Position numbers and translations under genes: made by a program | Notes under the pieces: model-generated | Databases searched by the model: none | What the model was told of the DNA's origin: nothing | Seen by the model: the letters and a program-made list of their open reading frames with translations, nothing else | Shown: positions 8,037 through 15,097 of the stretch, in pieces | How positions within the stretch are numbered: the stretch's first letter is position 1 | Layout of the letters: each line of letters begins with the position of its first letter | Assembly: GCA_965263455.1 (NCBI GenBank) | Contig: CBDHHN010000004.1 | Span: forward strand, 744,001 to 808,000 | Direction: 5' to 3' | DNA length: 64,000 bases | Origin: CADEDH01 sp965263455 | GTDB taxonomy: Bacteria > Actinomycetota > Acidimicrobiia > Acidimicrobiales > SZUA-35

Positions 8037-8495
8037 ATGCTCGACGTTGGCTCCCCCGCCCCCGACTTCACCGTCGCCGATCACGACGACAACCAGGTCT
8101 CACTGGCCGACCACCGGGGCGGCTGGGTGCTCCTGTGGTGGTACCCCAAGGCCGACACCCCCGGTTGAACGGCGCAAGGTGTGGGCCTGCGTGATCAGGC
8201 CCAGCAGTTCACCGACGCCGGTTGCACCGTGCTCGGCATCTCGTTCGACACCCCGGCCGACAACAAGGCCTTCCGGGACAAGCACGAGTTCCCCTTCGCC
8301 CTGTTGTCCGACGCCGACAAGTCGGTGGCGGGCGCCTACCAGGCCCTACGGGATCCCGACGACCAGTTCGCCGACTACCCGCAGCGGATCAGTTACCTGA
8401 TCGACGCCGAAGGCGTCATCGCCGCCGCCTACCAGGTGGCCGATCCCGCCGGACACGCCGCCGCCGTTCTGGCCGACCTGGCCCAGCGGGGCTGA
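8037..8495 (+). CDS. bcp: Peroxiredoxin (BCP/PrxQ type), probable selenoprotein with in-frame UGA
   Basis: From the ATG at 8037 (GAGGAG 9 nt upstream) the frame reads a BCP/PrxQ peroxiredoxin for 43 codons up to YPKADTPG, meets TGA at 8166-8168, and continues in the same frame with family sequence (GLRDQAQQF, GISFD, FPFALLSD) to a stop at 8495. The family motif is PGCT, so the UGA replaces exactly the peroxidatic Cys codon and would be Sec44 in a 152-residue protein of normal length. An 8-bp hairpin follows the UGA at SECIS-like distance. The usual resolving Cys five residues later is absent (Val49); Cys63 is the other thiol. Peroxiredoxins reduce hydroperoxides. A nonsense mutation or sequencing error is less likely but possible. 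Confidence 0.85.
8166..8168 (+). other. Predicted selenocysteine (UGA) codon
   Basis: TGA in frame at codon 44, between Gly43 and Thr45, at the family's invariant peroxidatic Cys. The coding pattern is uninterrupted on both sides. Confidence 0.8.
8182..8203 (+). other. Candidate bacterial SECIS hairpin
   Basis: An 8-bp perfect stem (8182-8189 with 8196-8203) closes a 6-nt loop CGTGAT. The loop begins 21 nt after the UGA and has G at its second position. To my knowledge of bacterial SECIS rules (short stem-loop just 3' of the UGA, G in the first two loop bases), it qualifies. Confidence 0.65.
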
Positions 8496-8499
8496 TTCG

Positions 8500-9177
8500 T
8501 CACCTCCCGGGGTCCGTGCCGGAAACCGGTTCGTCGTCCGGGCCGATGTCCGGTTGGCGGCCGCCGACGGGCACGGCACGGACCCCGAGCGGCCCGCACA
8601 GGTGGGTCATGGCCACGTCGTGGCCCTCGGCCGGCAGACCGGCCACCACCGGCCCGGTCACGACCCCGATGAAGGCGGGGCCGGCGGCCGCCGTCGGGTC
8701 GACGGCGGGCCGACCCAGGCGGGCCAGGAGCCGGTCGTAGTAGCCGGCTCCCCTACCCAACCGATGGCCCACCCGGTCGAAGACCAGGCCGGGCACGATG
8801 ACGGCGGCGATGTCGTCGTCGGCCACCACCGGGGCGTCGGAGCGGGGCTGCCGGTAGCCGTGGCGGTGCCGTTCCCGGGGGCCGTCGAGCGGATGGACGG
8901 TGAGGTCCCACCCGATGGCAGGGGTACGGGTCAGGGCCAGGGGGTGGCCGGGCCCGTGGTCGGCCAGCCGGTCGAGGCCGAGCTCGCCCGGCAGGGCGTC
9001 GTAGACCACGACCCACCCCGGTCCGACGAGCTCGGAGGCCAGGAACCGGGCCAGGGACGCCACCTGGGTCGGGCGACGCACGACGGTCGGGGAGGCCCGG
9101 GCCCGGGCCCAGCGACGCCAGTGGGCCTTGGTCCCCACCCGGCGTCCCGGGCCGTCGTCCATCCCCGCGCCCTCCAT
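8500..9177 (-). CDS. 5-formyltetrahydrofolate cyclo-ligase family protein
   Basis: The enzyme converts 5-formyl-THF to 5,10-methenyl-THF using ATP, returning a storage folate to one-carbon metabolism. The 225-residue product has the family signature RLGRGAGYYDRLL near its C-terminal third, a preceding VPGLVFD strand, and a basic N-terminal helix (KAHWRRWARARAS) in the usual place. The ATG at 9177 is taken as start; another ATG at 9162 is equally possible. It converges on the peroxiredoxin gene with a 4-nt gap. Confidence 0.8.
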   Translation of the reverse strand: MEGAGMDDGPGRRVGTKAHWRRWARARASPTVVRRPTQVASLARFLASELVGPGWVVVYDALPGELGLDRLADHGPGHPLALTRTPAIGWDLTVHPLDGPRERHRHGYRQPRSDAPVVADDDIAAVIVPGLVFDRVGHRLGRGAGYYDRLLARLGRPAVDPTAAAGPAFIGVVTGPVVAGLPAEGHDVAMTHLCGPLGVRAVPVGGRQPDIGPDDEPVSGTDPGR

Positions 9178-9199
9178 CCGCTGGACGCTACCGGGGACC

Positions 9200-9271
9200 G
9201 GACCGACCGGACCGACCGGACCGACCGGACCGACCGGATCGACCGGATCGACCGGATCGACCGGATCGACC
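9200..9271. repeat. 9-bp tandem repeat, 4+4 units
   Basis: Four copies of GGACCGACC (9200-9235) are followed without interruption by four of GGATCGACC (9236-9271). The array fills the middle of the divergent region between the cyclo-ligase and M20 peptidase genes. Confidence 0.9.
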
Positions 9272-9301
9272 GTCGGCCTGGTCAGCCCGAGGCCGGGAAC
9301 C

Positions 9302-9307
9302 TACGCT
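9302..9307 (+). promoter_or_regulatory. Putative -10 box of the M20 peptidase gene (leaderless)
   Basis: TACGCT occupies positions -12 to -7 relative to the ATG at 9314, the geometry of a leaderless transcript. No ribosome site is seen there. Confidence 0.5.
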
Positions 9308-9313
9308 TGGCCG

Positions 9314-10486
9314 ATGGGGACGGCGCACGCTTCGGTACTGGACGAGACCATCGACCTGCTGGGGGAGCTGGTTGCCATCCCCAGCGTGAACCCGCTCCAG
9401 GCCGGCCCCCGATCGGGCCCCGGAGGGGAGGAAGCCCTCGCACGATGGTTGGCCGCGGCCACCCGTGAGCTGGGGGCCGAGGTGGTGGTCGACGAGGTCG
9501 AGCCCGGCCGACCCAACGTCTACGCCCACTTCGACGCCGGCGCCGACCACACCGTCGCCGTCGACGTCCACCTCGACACGGTCGGGGTCGAGCACATGAC
9601 CGACGACCCCTTCGACGGCCGCTGCGTCGACGGCCGGGTCTACGGCCGGGGCTCGGTCGACACCAAGGCCACCCTGGCCGTGGTGCTTCCGCTCCTGGCC
9701 CGATCCGCGGGCCGGCTCCGCTCCAACCTGGTCGTCCTCGGGACCGTGGCCGAGGAGGCCGGCGGGTTGGCCGGCGCCTACCGGTTCCGGGACTGGGCCA
9801 CCGAGACCGGGCTCCGACTCGACCAGGTGGTGGTGGCCGAGCCGACCAACTGCGCGCCCGTCCACGGTCACAAGGGAGGTCTCGGGCTCGAGATCACGGT
9901 CGTCGGTGAAGCGGCGCACTCGTCGAAGCCCGAGTTGGGCCGCAACGCCATCCTGGGCGCGGCCCGGATCGTGGCCGCCTTCGAGGAGGAGCATCAGGCC
10001 CTGGTGGCCGGTGAGCCGACCACCGAGGTCGGGACCGGCACCCTGAGCGTGACCGAGATCGAGGGCGGCCTGGCCCGCAACATCATCCCCGACCGGTGCC
10101 ACCTCTACGCCGGACGCCGGACGGCCCCGGGCGAAGACCCGGAGGCCGAGTACGAGCGACTGGCGGAGGTGGCCCGCCGAGCGGCGGCCCCACTCCCGAT
10201 CGAGGTGGCGATGGCCAACGGACGATGCAGCCCGGCCTTCTATCAGCCCACCGACAGTCCGCTGGTTCGGGACCTGTCCGCCCTGGCCGACCGTCCGGCC
10301 GAGACCGCCGGGTACGGCAGCAACGCCCTCGTCTACCCACCGGTGGTGGGCGAGGTCGTCGTCTTCGGTCCGGGCTCGATCGACCAGGCCCACAAGGCGG
10401 TGGAGTGGGTCGAGGTGCAGGAGCTGGACCGCGCCCTCCGCATCTACGGTGAGTGGCTGTTTTGCCCATCAGATCACGCCTCGTGA
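9314..10486 (+). CDS. M20 family metallopeptidase/deacylase (ArgE/DapE-like)
   Basis: A 390-residue cytoplasmic di-zinc amidohydrolase. Metal ligands and catalytic residues are visible: HLD at 86-88, the bridging Asp116 in GRGSVDTK, the catalytic Glu pair at 147-148 (AEEAGG), and the late His in GPGSIDQAHKAVEWVE. The EPTNCAPVHGHKGG segment before the lid domain is typical of acetylornithine/succinyl-diaminopimelate deacylases, but no arginine or lysine gene is adjacent, so the substrate is open. The frame stays open upstream through the 9-bp repeat; the ATG at 9314 is chosen because the homology begins there and TACGCT sits at -12. Confidence 0.88.
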   Translation: MGTAHASVLDETIDLLGELVAIPSVNPLQAGPRSGPGGEEALARWLAAATRELGAEVVVDEVEPGRPNVYAHFDAGADHTVAVDVHLDTVGVEHMTDDPFDGRCVDGRVYGRGSVDTKATLAVVLPLLARSAGRLRSNLVVLGTVAEEAGGLAGAYRFRDWATETGLRLDQVVVAEPTNCAPVHGHKGGLGLEITVVGEAAHSSKPELGRNAILGAARIVAAFEEEHQALVAGEPTTEVGTGTLSVTEIEGGLARNIIPDRCHLYAGRRTAPGEDPEAEYERLAEVARRAAAPLPIEVAMANGRCSPAFYQPTDSPLVRDLSALADRPAETAGYGSNALVYPPVVGEVVVFGPGSIDQAHKAVEWVEVQELDRALRIYGEWLFCPSDHAS

Positions 10487-10594
10487 GGTCCTAGGGTGTC
10501 GGCCACCGACGACCCGGAGAGAGCCTCCCCAGGGAGGCTGGGCGATCTCGCCCGGCGCCGGAGCAACGGGCGACAGTTCAGGTAAAACTACAGG

Positions 10595-10621
10595 TTGACA
10601 CCGTTCTGTAACGCGTATCTC
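10595..10621 (+). promoter_or_regulatory. Possible promoter of the Thr-rich protein gene
   Basis: A perfect TTGACA (10595-10600) is followed by TATCTC (10616-10621). The 15-nt spacing is short and the second box weak, so the exact promoter is uncertain; the leader would be about 5-10 nt. Confidence 0.3.
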
Positions 10622-10632
10622 ACTCCCCTCCC

Positions 10633-11202
10633 ATGGCTCTCCAGCACCGCCCGGACACCCCGGGCCGCACCCGCTTCCTACTGGCGTTGACGCTGTCCAC
10701 CGTGACGGCGGTGGGCGTGGCCGCGCCCCTGGCCGTGCAGGCGCTCCGGGCCGACGAGGTGCGCTTCGCCGTCCAGCCCGACGAGCCGGAGAACTCCACG
10801 CCCTCGACGGCCGAGGACCGGGAGTCGATCGACCGGGAACTCCGCTCCGACAGCGACTCGAAGGGCGGCATCGGCTCCCGCCCGCCGGCCAAGGCGGTGG
10901 GGCAGACGACCAAGTCGGGGTCGTCGGCGCCACGGCCCGCTCCGGCTCCCGCCGACGACACGGTGCTGACCAACCCGACCGTCGAGGTCGACCCCGGCGC
11001 CGGACCGTCGACCACCGAGCCCGCCGCCCCGGACCCGGAAACCACGGTGCCCGCCCCCGACGCCACCGACACCACCTCGGGCCCGACCACCGAGACCACG
11101 GCCGATCCCGACGGCTCGTCGTCGACCACCGGCTCCACCACGAGCACCACCACCCCCTCGACGGCCACCACGGCAACGACCACGACCACGACCGGGGGCT
11201 GA
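10633..11202 (+). CDS. Thr/Pro-rich membrane-anchored or secreted protein
   Basis: A 189-residue protein of unknown function. The N-terminus is basic and followed by one hydrophobic segment (residues about 15-38), a membrane anchor or signal peptide. The rest is low-complexity and acidic, turning into an almost pure Thr/Ser tail (STTTPSTATTATTTTTTGG), as in cell-surface spacer or glycosylated stalk regions. No lipobox or LPXTG signal is present. It ends 3 nt before the phosphatase gene, so the two are likely cotranscribed. Confidence 0.6.
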   Translation: MALQHRPDTPGRTRFLLALTLSTVTAVGVAAPLAVQALRADEVRFAVQPDEPENSTPSTAEDRESIDRELRSDSDSKGGIGSRPPAKAVGQTTKSGSSAPRPAPAPADDTVLTNPTVEVDPGAGPSTTEPAAPDPETTVPAPDATDTTSGPTTETTADPDGSSSTTGSTTSTTTPSTATTATTTTTTGG

Positions 11203-11205
11203 ACG

Positions 11206-11973
11206 ATGGCGGCCGCTCCGCCCCCGGGGGCCCGGATCGAACTGGACGGCCTACTCAACCTCCGGGATCTCGGTGGCTGGTCGACCCCCGACGGCCTGGT
11301 GCGACGAGGCCGGCTCTACCGATCGGATCGGCTCCACGGACTGACCGACGCCGACCTGGCCGAGCTCGACCGCCGATCGGTCGACACCGTGATCGACCTC
11401 CGGCACGGGCGGGAGGTGGCCCAGCACCCCAATCGGCTGTGGTCGCAGGTCCGGGACCACGTCCACGTGCCCATGGGAGGAGCCCTGGTCGAGCAGGGCT
11501 CCTTCGTGGAGCGGGCCCTGCAGGGAGTCATCGAGCGGGTCACCGACGACGACGTGGCCCGGTCGTACCAGGACATGCTGGCCGACCACGGCGTCGACCT
11601 GGGCCGGGCCGTCGAGGCCGCTCTGGCCGCCGACGTCGCCCTCTACCACTGCACCGCGGGCAAGGACCGCACCGGCCTGCTGAGCATGCTCGTGCTGAAG
11701 ACGCTGGGGGCCGACGACGAAGACGTCCTGGACGACTTCACCCTGTCCAACCGCTACCGGTCCGAGATCCGCATCGAGCAACTCCGGCCCCGCTTCGCCG
11801 ACGCCGGGCTCGACGTCGAGAATCTGCGGCCCGCCCTGTCGGCCCCACGGCCCGCCATGGAGGCCGCCCTGGCCTGGATCGGGCGCGAGTTCGCCACGGC
11901 CGAGCGGTACCTGACCGAGGCCGGCGGGGTGACCGAGGCCGGCCCCCGACTGCGGCGGGCCCTTCTCGCCTGA
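11206..11973 (+). CDS. Tyrosine-protein phosphatase (MptpB-like)
   Basis: The 255-residue protein begins with NLRDLGG and the LYRSDRL strand typical of the Y_phosphatase3/MptpB family and carries the P-loop HCTAGKDRTG with nucleophile Cys149 and Arg155. Such enzymes dephosphorylate phosphotyrosine or phosphoinositides; in mycobacteria the homologue is secreted. No signal peptide is visible here, so it is probably cytoplasmic. The start codon is 3 nt after the Thr-rich gene. Confidence 0.88.
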   Translation: MAAAPPPGARIELDGLLNLRDLGGWSTPDGLVRRGRLYRSDRLHGLTDADLAELDRRSVDTVIDLRHGREVAQHPNRLWSQVRDHVHVPMGGALVEQGSFVERALQGVIERVTDDDVARSYQDMLADHGVDLGRAVEAALAADVALYHCTAGKDRTGLLSMLVLKTLGADDEDVLDDFTLSNRYRSEIRIEQLRPRFADAGLDVENLRPALSAPRPAMEAALAWIGREFATAERYLTEAGGVTEAGPRLRRALLA

Positions 11974-12069
11974 ACCCGGACCCGGACGCTGGACCGGGCC
12001 GGCCCCGGCGGCGATAGTTGGGGAATCCGGAGATGGTTCCGGCCGGCGGCGAGGAGCGTGAAGGCACAG

Positions 12070-12498
12070 GTGAGCGACCACGGACCAGGTCCCGACCCCG
12101 TCGACCTCGACGCCACCTGGGGCCAGCCCCGGACCGGCGCCCCGATGTTCCCCGGTGGGGCCGTCCCGGCGGTGGCCCCCGATCCGTCCTTCGAGCCCAC
12201 CGCCGACCCCGGTGGGGCTCCGACACCGCCGGAGGGCCCGGTCTACACCCGCATGAGCATGGCGGTCCCGGCGCTGGTGCTGTCGATCGCCGGTCTGGCC
12301 TGTTGCGGGATCACGGCCCCGCTGGGCATGGCCCTCGGGGTCGCAGACCTACGCGCCATCGACCGCGGCATCACCGACCCGTCGCGGCGGGGAGCGGCCA
12401 GGGCGGCCATCATCCTGGGAGCCCTGGCCACCGCCCTCATCGTCATCGTGGCGGCATTCTTCCTCACCCTGGCTCTAGGATCGTCCACGAACCCATGA
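12070..12498 (+). CDS. Two-span membrane protein, DUF4190-like
   Basis: The 142-residue product has a Pro/Gly-rich cytoplasmic half and then two hydrophobic helices (VPALVLSIAGLACCGITAPLG and AIILGALATALIVIV) separated by a short polar loop, resembling DUF4190 proteins. The function is unknown. The GTG at 12070 is preferred; a GTG at 12058 sits immediately against the GAGGAG ribosome site and is too close to use it. It overlaps the DUF2752 gene by 4 nt (ATGA), so the two membrane proteins are coupled. Confidence 0.6.
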   Translation: MSDHGPGPDPVDLDATWGQPRTGAPMFPGGAVPAVAPDPSFEPTADPGGAPTPPEGPVYTRMSMAVPALVLSIAGLACCGITAPLGMALGVADLRAIDRGITDPSRRGAARAAIILGALATALIVIVAAFFLTLALGSSTNP

Positions 12499-13001
12499 CG
12501 CCCCAGCTCCCGACCCCCGCTGCGATCCCCGCTCCGGCCTCGGCGCCACCGCCTCCGGCGGCACCGGCCACCCCTGGGGCGGCCCTGGGCCAGTTGCGGT
12601 TTCCGGCGGTCCCGGACTGGGCGCGGTCGCCCTGGGCTCGCATCGGCCTCGGCGCCGCCGCCTTCGTCACCGCCGGTCTCACCGCCTCCAGCGACGATGG
12701 GATCGTGCTCTGCCCCTTCCGCCGTTGCACCGGGGGCTACTGCCCGGGCTGCGGCATGACCCGGTCGGCGGGCAAGCTCATCCGGGGCGACGTGCTCGGC
12801 AGCTGGCACCATCACCCGTTCCTCATGCTCGGCCTGGTCCAGGCCGTCGTGGTCGGCTCGCTGTGGGCCACCGGCTCCCGCTGGTGGCACGAGATCGAGC
12901 GGCACCAGGCATGGCTGCTGGGGGCCAATGCGGCCCTGCTGGCCGGGATCTGGTTGGCCCGCATGGGTTCGGGCGATATCCCGGTCCCGTTCGGCTCCTG
13001 A
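12495..13001 (+). CDS. DUF2752 membrane protein
   Basis: A 168-residue protein with a Pro/Ala-rich N-terminus and about three hydrophobic spans. The DUF2752 hallmark is present: CPFRRCTGGYCPGCGMTRS, a Cys-rich segment just before the second span, followed by HHHPF. The family role is not established. Its ATG overlaps the stop of the preceding membrane protein gene, indicating a two-gene operon. Confidence 0.85.
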   Translation: MTPQLPTPAAIPAPASAPPPPAAPATPGAALGQLRFPAVPDWARSPWARIGLGAAAFVTAGLTASSDDGIVLCPFRRCTGGYCPGCGMTRSAGKLIRGDVLGSWHHHPFLMLGLVQAVVVGSLWATGSRWWHEIERHQAWLLGANAALLAGIWLARMGSGDIPVPFGS

Positions 13002-13016
13002 CCCGGCGGCGCCGGG
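13002..13016. terminator. Small hairpin between convergent genes
   Basis: CCCGGC at 13002-13007 pairs with GCCGGG at 13011-13016 directly after the DUF2752 stop, in the 22-nt gap before the GH3 stop codon. Confidence 0.25.
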
Positions 13017-13023
13017 CGGGTCC

Positions 13024-14292
13024 TCAGGTCGGCGGCGGGAGCAACCCCAGGCTCTCCTTGAGCCGCAGGACCCGCAGCGTCGACGCGTCCAAGCGCTCGA
13101 CGGTCAGGCGCCCGGAGCCCACGGCCTCGAGCACGGCCTGATAGGAGCCGGGCAGATCCCGGGGGACGAGCATGATGTCGGCCCCGGCGATCAGGGACTG
13201 GATCACCAGCTCACGCTCGTCGAGGTCGGAGACGGCGCCCATGTTCAGGGCATCGGTCATCACCACCCCATCGAAGCCGAGTTCGGTGCGGAGCAGGTCG
13301 TCGATCAGGACCGTCGAGGTCGAGGCGGGTCCGGCCACCGGGTCGAGCGCCGGGAGGGCCAGGTGGCCGACGAGGACGATCGACACGTCCTCGTCGAGCG
13401 CCGCCTCGAACGGGATCCGCTCGTTGGCGTCCCAGGCCCCCCGGTCCACGTCGAGCACGGGCAGCCGTTCGTGACTGTCGATCTGGGTGGCACCGTGTCC
13501 GGGCCAGTGCTTCACCGCGGCCGCCACTCCGGCGTCCTGGAGACCACCCACCGCGGCCGAGACCATCTCGGCCACGAGGGCCGGGTCCTCGCCGTAGGAG
13601 CGGCTGCCGATGGCGCCGTCGGCGTTGGCGGCCGAGATGTCGGCCACCGGGGCCAACACCACGTTGATGCCCTGCACGGTCACCTGGCGGCCGGTCACGT
13701 ACCCGGCCTCTCGCACCGTGTCGACGTCGCCCGCCAGCACCGCAGCCGAGGGGAACACGGTGACACCGTCGGTGATCCGATTCACCCGGCCCCCCTCCTG
13801 ATCGACGGCGACCAGCAGGCCGATGCCGGTGTCGCCGCGGGCCGCCTCCTGCAGACCGGCGGAGAAGCTCCCGACCTGCTCGGCGTTGACGATGTTCTCG
13901 GCCAGGTAGATGATCCCGCCCAGCTTGTAGGCGGACACGATCTCGGCCGGGGTGCCGTAGCCGAACAGGGTCTCGTTGGTGGCACGGACCCCGGTGTCGA
14001 CCTCGGTGGCGTTGAACCCGGCGACCACCGGCATGAAGAGCTGCCCCACCTTCTCCTCGGTGGTCATCGAGGCCAGGATCTCCTCGGCCCGACTGGGCAC
14101 GGCCTCGGTCGTCTCGGTGATGGCGGCCGGTTGGCCGGTACCGGGAGGCGTGGTGGCGGTGGGGGCCGGCTCGGAGTTGAGGGCGGGTCGGGTCGGGGCC
14201 GCCTGGTCGGCCCGGTTGAGGGTGCCCAGGCCGGCGCCGGCGGCGGTGGCCACCAGCAGGGCCACGACCACGACGAGGATGCGTCCGATCAC
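13024..14292 (-). CDS. Glycoside hydrolase family 3 protein (NagZ-like), 5' end disrupted or leader-coupled
   Basis: A GH3 beta-glycosidase, most like beta-N-acetylhexosaminidases of peptidoglycan turnover. From the GTG at 14292 the 422-residue product has an N-terminal membrane anchor (ILVVVVALLVATAAGAG), a Thr/Pro linker, VDQEGGRVNR near 163-172, KHWPGHG at 261-267 and the nucleophile Asp347 in VVMTDALNMG. The GTG has no ribosome site. The only good one (GGAGG) precedes an ATG at 14330 that opens a 13-codon frame ending in TGA overlapping the GTG; one extra C in the C6 run would fuse the two into a natural anchor protein. A homopolymer error, a real frameshift, or a coupled leader peptide are all possible. 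Confidence 0.8.
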   Translation of the reverse strand: MIGRILVVVVALLVATAAGAGLGTLNRADQAAPTRPALNSEPAPTATTPPGTGQPAAITETTEAVPSRAEEILASMTTEEKVGQLFMPVVAGFNATEVDTGVRATNETLFGYGTPAEIVSAYKLGGIIYLAENIVNAEQVGSFSAGLQEAARGDTGIGLLVAVDQEGGRVNRITDGVTVFPSAAVLAGDVDTVREAGYVTGRQVTVQGINVVLAPVADISAANADGAIGSRSYGEDPALVAEMVSAAVGGLQDAGVAAAVKHWPGHGATQIDSHERLPVLDVDRGAWDANERIPFEAALDEDVSIVLVGHLALPALDPVAGPASTSTVLIDDLLRTELGFDGVVMTDALNMGAVSDLDERELVIQSLIAGADIMLVPRDLPGSYQAVLEAVGSGRLTVERLDASTLRVLRLKESLGLLPPPT

Positions 14293-14330
14293 CGTGCGTG
14301 CAGGGGGGCCGGGGAGCCAGTGCTCGTCAT
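14289..14330 (-). other. 13-codon leader ORF overlapping the GH3 start
   Basis: ATG at 14330 has GGAGG 8-9 nt upstream and encodes MTSTGSPAPLHAR, stopping in a GTGA overlap with the GTG of the GH3 frame. It is either a coupled leader peptide or the true GH3 N-terminus separated by a 1-nt deletion. Confidence 0.5.
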
Positions 14331-14395
14331 CGCTTGTCCTCCGCCTGTCCAGTCCATCGCCCGGGAACGTACCTCGACCTGCCCCCCAGCAAGCG

Positions 14396-14401
14396 TAGGA
14401 T
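14396..14401 (+). promoter_or_regulatory. Putative -10 box of ung (leaderless)
   Basis: TAGGAT sits at -12 to -7 relative to the GTG at 14408; a TCGACC 16 nt further upstream is a weak -35 candidate. Confidence 0.5.
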
Positions 14402-14407
14402 CTCTCC

Positions 14408-15082
14408 GTGCCAAAAACGGACTGGAATCCGGTCTTGCGGGCCGAGTTCTCCAAACAGTACTGGAAAGACCTGCAGGCGTTCGTGCACCAGGAGCGGACC
14501 GAGCACGAGGTCTTCCCGCCCCACGACGAGGTGTTCGCCGCCCTCCATCTGACCCCGTTGGCCGAGGTGAAGGTCCTGATCCTGGGTCAGGATCCCTACC
14601 ACGGCCCGGGCCAGGCCCACGGCCTGTGCTTCTCGGTCCGCCCGCCGGTCCCGCCCCCGCCCTCGCTGCAGAACATCTTCATCGAGTTGGAGCAGGACCT
14701 GGGCGTCAGCCCGCCGGGCCACGGCTCGCTCCACCACTGGGCCGGCCAGGGTGTCCTCCTGCTCAACGCCACCCTCACCGTGCGGGCCCGCCAGGCCGGC
14801 TCCCACCAGAAGCGGGGGTGGGAGACGTTCACCGACGAGGTCATCCGGACCGTCGGGGCCAAGGAGGACCTCGTGGTGTTCATCCTGTGGGGCTCCTACG
14901 CCCGGCAGAAGAAGAAGTTGATCGACACCGCGCGCCACCACGTGATCGAGTCGCCCCACCCCTCCCCCCTGTCGGCCCATCGGGGGTTCTTCGGCTCTCG
15001 ACCCTTCTCCCGGGCCAACGAGGCCCTGGCCGCGGCCGGTCGGGCGCCCGTCGACTGGTCGCTTCCGGCCGAGGCCGACTGA
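14408..15082 (+). CDS. ung: Uracil-DNA glycosylase
   Basis: Family 1 UDG removes uracil from DNA to begin base-excision repair. The 224-residue protein has the water-activating motif GQDPYHGPGQAHGL starting at 60 (catalytic Asp62) and the HPSPLSAHRGFFG motif at 184, both intact. Length is standard. The GTG start fits a TAGGAT box at -12. It overlaps head-to-head with the poorly defined 5' region of the GH3 gene. Confidence 0.96.
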   Translation: MPKTDWNPVLRAEFSKQYWKDLQAFVHQERTEHEVFPPHDEVFAALHLTPLAEVKVLILGQDPYHGPGQAHGLCFSVRPPVPPPPSLQNIFIELEQDLGVSPPGHGSLHHWAGQGVLLLNATLTVRARQAGSHQKRGWETFTDEVIRTVGAKEDLVVFILWGSYARQKKKLIDTARHHVIESPHPSPLSAHRGFFGSRPFSRANEALAAAGRAPVDWSLPAEAD

Positions 15083-15097
15083 GCCCCCGGGCCCCGG

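Noticed and set aside
8181..8495. Independent 104-residue ORF starting at GTG 8181
   Set aside because: It is the C-terminal part of the peroxiredoxin in the same frame; the N-terminal 43 codons before the UGA are clearly homologous and have a proper ribosome site.
9128..9313. Collagen-like TGP/TGS repeat extension of the M20 peptidase
   Set aside because: The 9-bp repeat is in frame by its period, but the peptidase homology and a -10 box both point to the ATG at 9314, and the upstream part overlaps the divergent gene.
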